Source of the DNA: Streptomyces mirabilis
GTDB taxonomy: Bacteria > Actinomycetota > Actinomycetes > Streptomycetales > Streptomycetaceae
Reading direction: 5' to 3'
Assembly: GCF_039503195.1 (NCBI RefSeq)
Contig: NZ_JBCJKP010000001.1
Location: 3,472,001-3,536,000 of the forward strand
DNA length: 64,000 bases
Below, in pieces: positions 8,774 to 16,756 of this stretch. Every line of letters begins with the position of its first letter. Within the stretch, counting starts at the first letter, position 1. A program made the translations under genes and the position numbers. The notes beneath the pieces were generated by a model. That model did not search any database. It was given only the letters and a program-made list of their open reading frames with translations, and was not told the origin of the DNA.

Positions 8774-10186
8774 TCAGGCCTTTCGGGGGGTGGAGGGCGC
8801 GAGGGAGCGCAGGGATCGGTCGAGCAGGGTCACCGCCAGGAGCAGCGTGGCTCCGGCGAGCATGAAGAGGGCCAGGTCGTGCAGGCCCCCGGTGTCGGCG
8901 CCATGGGGGAAGACGGCCGCGTCGGCGGCGGAGGCGACCATCGCGCCGAGGTACATGAAGGTGCGCAGGAGGCCGGCCGCGGAGCCCATGCGGGCGGGGT
9001 CGGCCTGCCGGTAGAGGGCGTTCTGGTTGGCGAGGCCGTTGAGTCCCTGCGGGATGCCCATGACGATCCCGACGGTGCCGAGCAGCCAGATCGCGCTGCC
9101 GGAGTTCGCGCCCAACAGCGCGGCACACCCGGCGATCTGCACCAGACCGCCCACGACGAGCTTGCCCCGGATCGCCTCACGGCGCCCGGTGACGGCGGAG
9201 ACGGCCAGCGCGCTGAGCGACAGGGGCAGCAGTACGAGTCCGGTGCTGGCGGCGGACAGGTCCCGCCCCTCCTCCAGCCACTGCGTGAAGCCGTACAGGA
9301 ACGCGTACGCCGTCGTGAAGCTGAGGAATTGACGCAGGAAGGTCGCCAGCATGGGGACGTTGCCGCCGAGCACCCGCAGATCGATGAACGGCTCCGCGAC
9401 GCGAACCTCCCTCAGCGCGAAGGCCGTTGCCGCGCCACCGGCGAGGGCGAGCAGCCACCAGTGGTCGGCCCGCGGTTTCATCAGGAAGAACATGAGGGCG
9501 GCGAGCAGGCCGGCGAACAGCGCCATGCCGAGCGGATCGACGCTCCGCCTCTCCCGCCGCCCGCCCGGACTCTTCGGCAGCCGCAGCGCACCGAGGACCA
9601 GACAGGCCACCGACAGCGGCACGTTGACGAGGAAGATGGTGCGCCAGCCACCCACGCCGATCAGCAGTCCCCCCAGGGTGGGGCCGACGACGGAGACGGT
9701 CTGGGCGGAGACGGCGAGCGCGGTCAGCACTCCGGCCGGGCTGTCCCGCCCGGTGCGCTCGGCCTCACTGCGGGTGAGGCTCATGGAGGCGGGGTACGCG
9801 GCGGAGGTGCCGACTCCGAGCAGCACCCGGGCGGCGACCAGCGCGCCGAGGCTCGGAGCGAGGGCGCCGAGCAGCCCGGCGATCCCCACGAGCGCCGTCC
9901 CGATGAGATAGAGACGACGAGGTCCGTACGTGTCCACGAGCCGTCCGATGACGGGCTGCCCCACGGCGGTGGCCAGGTAGAGCCCCGTGACCAGCCAGGC
10001 CGTCTGCGCGGGCGGTGCCCCGAGCGCGGCCCCGATCGGCACCAACGCCACCGCGATCATGGCGGAGTTGATGGGGTTCAGCACGGACCCGAGGACCATC
10101 GGGGCGATCAGCCGCCGGTCGAAGGAGTCCGCGGGGCGAGGGCGCGAGGGCCGGTCGGAGCGAGCGAGTCCGGATATCTTGGGCAT
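8774..10186 (-). CDS. MFS drug/proton antiporter
   Basis: A 470-residue major-facilitator protein with about 14 hydrophobic segments. The loop motif GQPVIGRLVDTYGPRRLYLIG (motif A) follows helix 2, and MSLTRSEAERTG follows helix 4. The closest type is the DHA2-like efflux group. Its ATG overlaps the marR stop (TGATG), so translation is coupled. Together with the downstream isochorismatase-fold gene it forms an operon controlled by the MarR protein, plausibly for export and breakdown of an aromatic compound. Confidence 0.8.
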   Translation of the reverse strand: MPKISGLARSDRPSRPRPADSFDRRLIAPMVLGSVLNPINSAMIAVALVPIGAALGAPPAQTAWLVTGLYLATAVGQPVIGRLVDTYGPRRLYLIGTALVGIAGLLGALAPSLGALVAARVLLGVGTSAAYPASMSLTRSEAERTGRDSPAGVLTALAVSAQTVSVVGPTLGGLLIGVGGWRTIFLVNVPLSVACLVLGALRLPKSPGGRRERRSVDPLGMALFAGLLAALMFFLMKPRADHWWLLALAGGAATAFALREVRVAEPFIDLRVLGGNVPMLATFLRQFLSFTTAYAFLYGFTQWLEEGRDLSAASTGLVLLPLSLSALAVSAVTGRREAIRGKLVVGGLVQIAGCAALLGANSGSAIWLLGTVGIVMGIPQGLNGLANQNALYRQADPARMGSAAGLLRTFMYLGAMVASAADAAVFPHGADTGGLHDLALFMLAGATLLLAVTLLDRSLRSLAPSTPRKA

Positions 10187-10665
10187 CACGGCCGGGTGAG
10201 CCGGTCCAGTACGGCCATGGCCTCGATGACGGTCTGCCGCTCGGCCTCCGTGCAGCGGTCCTCGAAGGCCCGGGCCAGCCACTCCGCACGGGCCTGACGG
10301 GTGCCCTCGATGCGCTCGCGCCCCGCGTCGGTGAGCGTGACCAGCTGCCGTCGGCCGTCCCCGGGGTCGGGGTTGCGCTCGATCAGCCCGTACTGGTCGA
10401 GCGCGGCGAGCGTGGCGGCCATCGACTGCGGGCGCACCCCCTCGGAGGCCGCAAGTCCACTGGCCGTCGCGGCGCCGCTCTTGCTCACCAACGTGAGCGC
10501 GGACACCTGGGAGGGGGTGAGGTCCTGCGCCTCACCCTGCGTCTCGGCGACCTCCCGGATCCGCCGGCGCAGCCGGTTGAACGCGACCCGAAGATCCCGC
10601 GCGGCACGGGCGGCGGACCCGGAGACGCCGTCGACACCTTCGGTGTCATCCCTGCTGTCGTCCAT
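10186..10665 (-). CDS. MarR family transcriptional regulator
   Basis: A 159-residue winged-helix protein: helices at LTPSQVSALTLVSKSG and the recognition region ASEGVRPQSMAATLAALDQYGLI, followed by the D-x-R-R wing in DPGDGRRQLVTLT. First gene of the operon with the MFS transporter and isochorismatase-fold enzyme. The promoter region carries three 12-bp inverted repeats (10685-10724), so the protein very likely represses its own operon and responds to a small, probably phenolic, ligand. Confidence 0.85.
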   Translation of the reverse strand: MDDSRDDTEGVDGVSGSAARAARDLRVAFNRLRRRIREVAETQGEAQDLTPSQVSALTLVSKSGAATASGLAASEGVRPQSMAATLAALDQYGLIERNPDPGDGRRQLVTLTDAGRERIEGTRQARAEWLARAFEDRCTEAERQTVIEAMAVLDRLTRP

Positions 10666-10684
10666 GCCCCCACGCTAAGACCTT

Positions 10685-10724
10685 CAGTCCAGACTGTCCA
10701 GTTCAAACTGCGCAGTCCAGGCTG
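10685..10724. promoter_or_regulatory. Three regularly spaced operators upstream of the marR operon
   Basis: Three 12-bp inverted repeats occur at an exact 14-bp spacing: CAGTCCAGACTG (10685-10696), CAGTTCAAACTG (10699-10710), CAGTCCAGGCTG (10713-10724). All fit CAGTYCARRCTG; the first two have perfect 5-bp arms around CA. They lie 20-59 bp upstream of the marR start, where the promoter must be. Binding by the MarR protein is inferred. Confidence 0.75.
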
Positions 10725-10827
10725 AGCAAACCACCGGGCTGAGCAATGTCTGGTGATACGGGGAGCCAGGGGAACCGGAAAGAAATCCGCGGGCGCTTCC
10801 CGCCCGCCCCGGGCAGGATGTGCCCTC

Positions 10828-12351
10828 GTGAACCACATCCTGTGCGGGCTCGCCGCCAACCCGGCCCTCCCCGCCGAGCTGGTCGACCGGCTGATCACGG
10901 TCGCCGACGACGAGATCGCCACGGAACTCGCCGCCCGCCCGGACCTCGGCCGCGCCCAGGCACTCGCGCTGGCCGCCCGCGACGAGGGCACCGCCGTACA
11001 CCTCGCGTACGAGGGACGGCTGACGTCCGCCGACATCGATCCCGTGGCCCAGCCGCAGGCCGCGCTCGCCCTGCTCGACACGGGGGCCGGCCTCCCGGAG
11101 TGGGCGCGCCGCTTCGCGACGGATCCGGTCACCGAGCGCCGCGCGAAGCTGGCCGCCTGCCCGGACCTTCCCCCCGATGTGACGGACACGCTCGCCGCCG
11201 ACTCGGAGATCGCGGTGGTGGCCGAGCTCGCGCTGTGGACCACGCCGGACATGGCCGCCCGGCTCGCGCGACACCCGCATGCGGAGGTCCGCCGCGCGGT
11301 GGCGGCCAACGAGGCGACGCCACCGGCCGTACTGGAGATGCTGCTGACCGGGGACGGGCTGCCTCCGGCGCGGCACTGCCTGGTCTGCGACCGTGAGCGG
11401 ACTCCGGCCGCTCCCGGTCGCCCGCATCCGCATCCACACCCGCACCCGGCCGACGACCTGCCGCCGGGCGCGTTCTGCACCGGTTCCCACGAGTCCACGG
11501 TGCACGACATGTGGCGGCGGGCACTGAGCAACCCGGCCACTCCCGCCCGGGCCGCCGCCGGCTTCGCCGGCCATTCCTCGGCGCTGCTGCGCTGGTCGCT
11601 CGCCGGCCGCTCCGATCTGCCCCCGGAGGTATGGGGACGGCTGGCCGACGACCCGCTGCCCGGCATACGGGGCGACCTCGCCGAGAACCCCGCGGTCGAC
11701 GCCACCCACCTGCGCGCGCTGGCCACCGACGTGAGCCCCGACGTACGGCGCAGCCTGGCCCACAATCCCCGCGTGCCACTGGATCTGCTCGCCTCCTTGG
11801 CGGGCACCGCCACGATCGGCGCGACCCTGCTGCCACGGATCGCCGCCGCCACCCCTGCCGAGGTCGAGAGCCTGGCCAAGTCTCCCGACCCTGCGGTACG
11901 GATGCTCCTGGCCGCACGACGTGATCTGCCGCCCGGGACACGCGACGCGCTGGCCGCCGACACCGACGCGAAGGTGCTCAAGTCCATCGCCCCTCACCCC
12001 GGCCTCTCCGAGGCCAGGCTGCGCGACATGATCGACCGTCACGGAGTACGGGTGCTGGCCAGGGTGGCGACGAACCCGGACGCGTCGCGGTCCCTCCTGG
12101 AGCACGTCACGAGACACGACCCACCGGTCCCGAAGGCGTTCCGCGAGGTGGCCCGGCACCGCAACGCGACGGCGCCGGCCCTGCTCGCCTGCCTGACCGA
12201 CCGACAGGCGCGACCGATCGCCGCCGCCCACCCGTCCCTGCCCGTACCGGTCGTCGTCGAACTGCTCGGCGACGCCGAGGGCCGCGTGGCGGAGGCGGCC
12301 GCGGCCAACCCGTCACTGCCGCCGGCCATGATGCTGAAGCTGATCCGTTGA
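10828..12351 (+). CDS. Leucine-rich-repeat-variant (LRV) alpha-solenoid protein
   Basis: A 507-residue cytosolic protein built from short helical repeats of the NPxLP.ELV..L...D...V...A type, running through nearly the whole length, as in LRV and HEAT-like proteins. A break at 183-221 holds H183-C-L-V-C187, a HPHPHPHP run and C217-x3-H221, which could bind zinc or another metal. Start GTG 10828 gives the first repeat directly; a weak CAGGAT precedes it. The last 39 bp overlap the convergent hydrolase gene. No known function; a scaffold or protein-binding role is likely. Confidence 0.65.
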   Translation: MNHILCGLAANPALPAELVDRLITVADDEIATELAARPDLGRAQALALAARDEGTAVHLAYEGRLTSADIDPVAQPQAALALLDTGAGLPEWARRFATDPVTERRAKLAACPDLPPDVTDTLAADSEIAVVAELALWTTPDMAARLARHPHAEVRRAVAANEATPPAVLEMLLTGDGLPPARHCLVCDRERTPAAPGRPHPHPHPHPADDLPPGAFCTGSHESTVHDMWRRALSNPATPARAAAGFAGHSSALLRWSLAGRSDLPPEVWGRLADDPLPGIRGDLAENPAVDATHLRALATDVSPDVRRSLAHNPRVPLDLLASLAGTATIGATLLPRIAAATPAEVESLAKSPDPAVRMLLAARRDLPPGTRDALAADTDAKVLKSIAPHPGLSEARLRDMIDRHGVRVLARVATNPDASRSLLEHVTRHDPPVPKAFREVARHRNATAPALLACLTDRQARPIAAAHPSLPVPVVVELLGDAEGRVAEAAAANPSLPPAMMLKLIR

Positions 12352-13233
12352 CCCCGCCGGGGCAAGGAACGGCTCCAGCAGACCGAGGAGCCGGTCCGGG
12401 CGGTGCAGCGGGATGATGTGCCCGCAGTTCTCGATGACATGGCCGATCAAGTGGTCGGCCACCGGCCGCAGTTGTCGTTCGAGCGCGCTGCCCACGGGGT
12501 GGGCGCCGATGGCCATGGTGGGCACGGTCAGCCGGGCCGTACGGACCGCTTCCTGTATCTGCCGGGAGCTTTCGGGCAGGGCCCGGTAGTACGAGAAGGC
12601 GCAGCGCAGGGCCTCGGTCCCGGTGTACGCGTGGACGAATGCGTCACGGACGGCGGGATCCACGCCCTGCCCGAGGGTGCCCGATTCGAGGAACCAGTCG
12701 ACGTACCGGTCCTCGTGCCCGGTCAGGACGGATTCCGCGAGGCCGGGTTTCGCGTGGCCGGATTCAGAGGGGCCCGGTTCCGAGCCGCCGGATTCCGCGT
12801 GGAAGCCGAACCACCAGGGCGCGCCGTGGGCGAGGAACTCCCCGGCACCCGGCAGCCTGCCCACCAGCGACTCCATGACGACGAGTCGCCGGACGAGGTC
12901 GGGGCGGCGCATCGCGAGCAGGAACGCCGGCGGGGTGCCCGCGTCGATGCCGACCACGGCGGCCGAGGTCTCTCCGAGGGCGTCGAGGAGGGCTTCGGCG
13001 TCGGCCGCGAGCGTACCGGCGTCGTAGCCGCCCGCCGTGCGCGCGCTCGCGCCGCATCCGCGCAGGTCCGGTGCGATGACTCGGTACCGCCCGGCGAGCC
13101 CGTCCAGGACGTGGGTCCACAGCTGCCAGGTGTGGGGGAAACCGTGGAGCAGCAGAACGGCCGGGCCCTCGCCGACCAGGGCCACGTTGAGTTCGACGCC
13201 GTTGGCTTCGACCTGCCGGAGTGCGAGGGACAT
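12313..13233 (-). CDS. Alpha/beta hydrolase, epoxide-hydrolase/dehalogenase-like
   Basis: A 306-residue alpha/beta hydrolase with HGFPHTW (oxyanion side, 30-36), APDLRGCGAS and the nucleophile elbow VVGIDAGTPPA with Asp97. An Asp nucleophile in this place marks epoxide hydrolases and haloacetate dehalogenases rather than esterases. The catalytic His is in ENCGHIIPLH near the C-terminus. A low-complexity insert at about 150-170 (SEPGPSESGHAKPGLAES) comes from repeated DNA. GGAGGT precedes the ATG. It is divergent from the HxlR gene, which probably controls it. Confidence 0.8.
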   Translation of the reverse strand: MSLALRQVEANGVELNVALVGEGPAVLLLHGFPHTWQLWTHVLDGLAGRYRVIAPDLRGCGASARTAGGYDAGTLAADAEALLDALGETSAAVVGIDAGTPPAFLLAMRRPDLVRRLVVMESLVGRLPGAGEFLAHGAPWWFGFHAESGGSEPGPSESGHAKPGLAESVLTGHEDRYVDWFLESGTLGQGVDPAVRDAFVHAYTGTEALRCAFSYYRALPESSRQIQEAVRTARLTVPTMAIGAHPVGSALERQLRPVADHLIGHVIENCGHIIPLHRPDRLLGLLEPFLAPAGSTDQLQHHGRRQ

Positions 13234-13262
13234 GAGACCTCCAGGTGCGGGGGGGTGGGGTG

Positions 13263-13300
13263 GTTACCAATGGTGACAACCAAACGCTAGGTGACTAACC
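13263..13300. promoter_or_regulatory. Inverted repeats between hydrolase and HxlR genes
   Basis: Two near-palindromes share one half-site: GTTACCAATGGTGAC (13263-13277) and AGGTGACTAACCT (about 13286-13298). They lie in the 123-bp divergent gap, so a single HxlR-family protein could regulate both genes. Confidence 0.45.
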
Positions 13301-13356
13301 TGGAGACGCCAAGACCGCACTTCCACGACAGGTAGTGAGCCCCAGGTGACCCCCTC

Positions 13357-13764
13357 ATGACCCCTTCTCCGCCCCAGCCCCGCGACGGGAACCGCGGGGA
13401 TCTCTTCGATCCGCAGTGCCCGACCCGTCGCCTGCTCGACCGGATCGGTACGAAGTGGATGTCGATGACCGTCAAAGTGCTGGCGGAGGCGTCCCCGGAG
13501 GAGGTGCGCTTCGCGGAACTGCGGCGCAGGATGCCCGGGGTCTCGCAGAAGATGCTGTCGGTCACCCTCCAGGGCATGACCCGCGACGGCCTGGTCGACC
13601 GCAGGGTGGAGCCGTCGGTGCCGCCGCGCGTGCACTACCGGCTCACTCCGCTCGGCCTGTCGCTGGAGGGTCCACTGGCCATGGTCAGGGCCTGGGCCGA
13701 GGAGCACATGGCCGAGGTGGACCGAGCCAACGCGCGCGGCCGCGAACTCGCCGACGACGACTGA
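13357..13764 (+). CDS. HxlR family transcriptional regulator
   Basis: A 135-residue winged-helix protein with CPTRRLLDRIGTKWMSM, FAELRRRMPGVSQKMLSVTLQGMTRDGLVDR and VHYRLTPLG, the three HxlR landmarks. The single Cys near position 21 is the one that senses reactive electrophiles in HypR/HxlR-like members. Divergently placed from the epoxide-hydrolase-like gene. AGGTGA lies 10 nt before the ATG. Confidence 0.85.
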   Translation: MTPSPPQPRDGNRGDLFDPQCPTRRLLDRIGTKWMSMTVKVLAEASPEEVRFAELRRRMPGVSQKMLSVTLQGMTRDGLVDRRVEPSVPPRVHYRLTPLGLSLEGPLAMVRAWAEEHMAEVDRANARGRELADDD

Positions 13765-13846
13765 CCGTTCGGGCCGCCGCGGCAGGAAGCCGTCCGCCGT
13801 GGACCCCCGTTCGCGTGAAGTCCCCGAAGGAACTCGCACCTCAAAT

Positions 13847-13863
13847 TCGAACAGGCGTACCAT
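13847..13863 (+). promoter_or_regulatory. Leaderless promoter overlapped by a LexA-like box
   Basis: TACCAT (13858-13863) ends 6 nt before the GTG at 13870, the position of a -10 box for a leaderless message. It overlaps TCGAAC-N4-GTACCA (13847-13862), which has a perfect left half and a 4/6 right half of the actinobacterial SOS box TCGAAC-N4-GTTCGA. LexA control is a suggestion only. Confidence 0.35.
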
Positions 13864-13869
13864 TGCCGC

Positions 13870-14211
13870 GTGGCTGCGACCTATGACTTCCCGAGTGACC
13901 TCCTGGCAGGCCAGGAGGAGCTGCATCAGGTCCGGGCGGAGCTCCTGGCCCTGCTCAAGAGGCTCCCCTGGTCGGTGGAGCCGCTGGACGGCTTCAGCGA
14001 CGACAAGGGCTGGCGCAAGGTGGAACGCCCCGCTTCCCCCGGCTGGACACCCGACGAACAGGCCGAGGTCGAGAAGCTCCGCCAACGCGAACGAGAACTC
14101 GCCGTCTTCGTCACCTGCCACCGCTTCTGGTCGGAGGTCGCCCCACCGGACACGGTGGACGCCCGCGCGAAGCTGAAGCACGCCCACGAAGGCCCGCCAC
14201 AAACGTCGTAA
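13870..14211 (+). CDS. Conserved hypothetical protein
   Basis: A 113-residue soluble, charged protein starting VAATYDFPSDLLAGQEELHQV. It has a helical N-terminus, a central LPWSVEPLDGF and an acidic/basic helix TPDEQAEVEKLRQREREL. No catalytic motif or membrane segment is visible and I do not recognise a named family. The promoter looks leaderless, with a LexA-like site over it. Confidence 0.6.
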   Translation: MAATYDFPSDLLAGQEELHQVRAELLALLKRLPWSVEPLDGFSDDKGWRKVERPASPGWTPDEQAEVEKLRQRERELAVFVTCHRFWSEVAPPDTVDARAKLKHAHEGPPQTS

Positions 14212-14216
14212 TTCCA

Positions 14217-14618
14217 TGTCGCTCCGGGCACGAGCGAGCCTTCTACTCGAACCTCTTCCCCGACCTGCGCACCGAGCTGACCGTGGTGTCCCTGCAGGCG
14301 AGGTCGGCGGGCCTCGGCGTATGGGCCAAGGACACGACGACCACCGGGGCGGCGATCACCGGCCCGTCCTCCCTCACGGACGACCTGGTGCTGCTCCCGA
14401 AGCGCTTCCGCCGCCTCGCGGACCACCTGCGCTTCGCGCCCGACACCTCGCTGGACTGCTTCCCCAGCCACCTCTTCGGCGGCGCCGACCGATTCCGCAT
14501 CCTCCCCCAGGGCTCCACCGCCAAGGCCCTCACCGGCCTGCACCACGTGGTCGAGGTCAACGGCGGGACGGTACGCATGACCCACCCGATCGAGGACCTG
14601 GTCTTCGCCGAGGAATGA
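14217..14618 (+). pseudogene. 5'-truncated gene remnant of unknown family
   Basis: One frame codes continuously for a sequence starting around FYSNLFPDLRTELTVV and ending IEDLVFAEE at 14618. It looks protein-like throughout (LLPKRFRRLADHLRF, FPSHLFGGADRF), but no start codon or ribosome site lies before its first part. The first available GTG (14283) cuts into the coherent sequence. I therefore read it as the C-terminal part of a decayed gene. Family not recognised. Confidence 0.4.
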
Positions 14619-15003
14619 CGGGGCCGGAAACACGGGTCGAGCCGGCCACGGCGCTGCAGAAGACCATGCTCCCCAGGCTGCCCGAGCATCTCGCGGGCCT
14701 GGAGGTCGCCGCCCGCTGGCTGTGCGCGCAAGGACGGCAGCCACAGCATCCGCGAGCTGCCGGGCGGCCCGGTCCTGGGAGTCGTGCCCGACACCGAGTA
14801 CGGCGAGGGGACCTTCATCCTCGACGAGGACAGCACGCTCGTCATGGTCACGGACGGTGTGGTCGAAGGACCGGGCCTCACGTTGGACGCCGGACTGGAG
14901 CGAGCCGGAACACTGGCCGGCCCTCCATGACGGACTGAACGCCCAGCAGATCGCCGACCGCGTCCTCGACGACGTGGCCGTGCTGGTCGTCCGACGCACT
15001 TGA
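14616..15003 (+). pseudogene. Decayed SpoIIE/PP2C-type phosphatase
   Basis: Three pieces in different frames line up with a SpoIIE/RsbU-type phosphatase. The N-side piece has ALQKTMLPRLPEHLAGLEVAARWL, the family's linker and first strand. After a large deletion comes GGPVLGVVPDTEYGEGTFIL with DSTLVMVTDGVVE, the metal-binding D-G region. After a second shift comes IADRVLDDVAVLVVRRT, the usual C-terminal strand. Several frameshifts and a missing middle make it non-functional. Confidence 0.7.
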
Positions 15004-15020
15004 CGATCACGAGGCCGGCT

Positions 15021-16232
15021 TCACGACGTGTTGGCGACCGCCTCGCGCGGTTCGCTCTCCGGCCGGCGAGACGGCGGAACCGCCACTGTTCGCCCGCCGG
15101 GCGGCCCCTGCCGCAGCCACCGCTGCGGCGTGTGCCGCCGCCACCACTTCTCCGCGGGCTCCTCCACCGCGGAGTACAACGCCCAGGCCAGCACGATGAC
15201 GACCATGCACATGCCGATCAGCGCGAACAGCGTGCCGTTGTTGTCGGGCATGCGGCCCCACTGGTAGATGGCCAGCCGGCTGATCGAGTGGTGCAGGAGG
15301 TAGAAGCAGTACGACCACAGGCCGAGCTGGACCATCAGCTTGGCGTTGAGTACGCCACGCAGTCCGCGGACCTCGCGCTGGACGAAGGCGAGGATGATCA
15401 GTGCGGCCAGGACCGCGACCACCGGCCGCACCAGATAGTCGAGCTGCGCGGCGACCCCCGCCGGCAAGCGGGCCTGGCCCTCGTAGTAGAAGTAGACCCA
15501 GGCCGCCAGCAGCACCACCGGCAGCGAGGGGTGCAGCGGCAGCCGCCAGCCGCGTTTGACCGCGAGCGCGAGCGTCATGCCGAGCAGGAACTCCGGCAGG
15601 TAGACCACGGGGTGGCGCATCACCCAGGCGGCGTGGGCGGCCGAATAGTGGGTGGTGGCGAACCAGTCCACGGCCCACATTCCCACCAGTCCGCCTGCCG
15701 TGACCGCCCCGAGCCAGCGGGTGCGCAGCCTGACCGCGATCCGGGCCAGCAGCGGGAAGAGGGCGTAGAAGAGCAGTTCGACGCTGAGCGTCCAGGTGAC
15801 CTCGTTCCCGGGGAGGGCCGGGGTGACGTTCGGGGACCAGGTCTGCACCAGGAAGGCGGAGGAGATCAGGCTGGGCCAGCTGATCGCGAGGTGCGCCGCC
15901 GTGTAGTAGGCGTAGGTGCCCAGCAGCAGGGCGACCAGGTGGGCGGGCCATATCCGGCCTACGCGGCGCCAGTAGAAGGCACCTGGGTGCTCGTTCGGTT
16001 TGAAGACCCAGATCATCAGGAAACCGGACAGAACGAAGAAGAGGCTGACGCCGTTTCCGCCGAACTGCGCGTAGGGGAAGATCAACGGCGCCCGTCCCAG
16101 TCCGGTCTTGCCGCCGCTCCCGGTGAAATGAGTGGTGAAGACCGCGAAGGCCGCGAAGAAGCGCAGGCTCGTGAGGGAGTCGAGGCGTTTGGGGAGGGGT
16201 GTCACCACCGCCCGTATGCCTGGCAAAGACAT
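15021..16232 (-). CDS. Acyltransferase 3 (OafA/YrhL-like) membrane protein
   Basis: A 403-residue integral membrane protein with about ten helices. The first carries LTSLRFFAAFAVFTTHF with the conserved Arg/His pair, then FFVLSGFLMIWVF and RRVGRIWPAHLVALLL, the acyltransferase-3 signature. Such enzymes O-acylate glycans, antibiotics or lipids at the membrane. No biosynthetic neighbours identify the acceptor. ATG 16232 has no clear ribosome site; a GTG ten codons further in (after CGGGCGG) is a possible start. Confidence 0.8.
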   Translation of the reverse strand: MSLPGIRAVVTPLPKRLDSLTSLRFFAAFAVFTTHFTGSGGKTGLGRAPLIFPYAQFGGNGVSLFFVLSGFLMIWVFKPNEHPGAFYWRRVGRIWPAHLVALLLGTYAYYTAAHLAISWPSLISSAFLVQTWSPNVTPALPGNEVTWTLSVELLFYALFPLLARIAVRLRTRWLGAVTAGGLVGMWAVDWFATTHYSAAHAAWVMRHPVVYLPEFLLGMTLALAVKRGWRLPLHPSLPVVLLAAWVYFYYEGQARLPAGVAAQLDYLVRPVVAVLAALIILAFVQREVRGLRGVLNAKLMVQLGLWSYCFYLLHHSISRLAIYQWGRMPDNNGTLFALIGMCMVVIVLAWALYSAVEEPAEKWWRRHTPQRWLRQGPPGGRTVAVPPSRRPESEPREAVANTS

Positions 16233-16417
16233 GGGGTTTCGCCGTAGCCCTTCGGGGGTCCGCCAGTAACCGACGCACTATAAGACCACCGAAGTAAGGC
16301 TAGGTAAGAAACAGACTTCGGCAGACAGCGACAGGGCGTCGTGTCTTCCGCCTTACCGGGTGGAGCCCAGTTGACACCCGAGCGGCCGTTCCTCTCCGTG
16401 CCCGAGGGGTACCGGCG
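16233..16417. other. Intergenic region left of the tRNA-derived repeat
   Basis: No gene seen. It contains the promoter of the acyltransferase gene and the chromosomal edge of the putative integration region. Confidence 0.4.
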
Positions 16418-16545
16418 GGCACGGCGCCGAGAAGTCGCCGAGAAAGACCAAGGCCCAGATCTCCGGGTACCCACCCGCTGATCTGGGCCTTTCTCGTGTC
16501 CTGAGACTGGTGGGCGCGGACGGTTTCGAACCGCCGACATCCGCC
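16418..16545. repeat. 128-bp direct repeat, outer copy (att-like site A)
   Basis: Identical at 125 of 128 positions to 19406-19533. It holds the 3' half of tRNA-Val (anticodon-stem 3' strand, T-arm, acceptor 3' strand and CCA), the tRNA terminator hairpin (16450-16491) and about 32 bp beyond it. The remaining tRNA half is absent, so this is not a functional tRNA. Its position and content fit an attachment-site duplicate made by integration at the tRNA 3' end. Confidence 0.8.
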
Positions 16546-16633
16546 CCGAGAGATCGCGTATGCGCGTTCAGCCCTGACGTGGGAGAACGCTGACCTGCCC
16601 GTTCGTGGAGCACTGTCCGGCGTTCCCCGTGGC

Positions 16634-16668
16634 CCCCTGGCGTGCCTCTCGAACGGGCACGCCAGGGG
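16634..16668 (-). terminator. Hairpin downstream of the secreted protein gene
   Basis: A perfect 13-bp stem (CCCCTGGCGTGCC / GGCACGCCAGGGG) with a 9-nt loop. It lies about 90 bp beyond the stop of the minus-strand gene at 16757. Confidence 0.6.
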
Positions 16669-16756
16669 CACGGTGTCGGCCGGCCGATGCTGCCCCGGCG
16701 GTGAGCGGACCGCCGCATGCTTCCGACAGGCCACACGATCGCCGCGAGCAGGTTCG

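Noticed and set aside
11390..11500. Zinc-finger domain with a named family in the LRV protein
   Set aside because: The Cys/His spacing (C-x2-C, His run, C-x3-H) does not fit a family I can name, so only a possible metal site is noted.
16500..16550. A tRNA gene at the outer repeat
   Set aside because: Only the 3' half is present; no D-arm, anticodon loop or 5' acceptor strand can be found.
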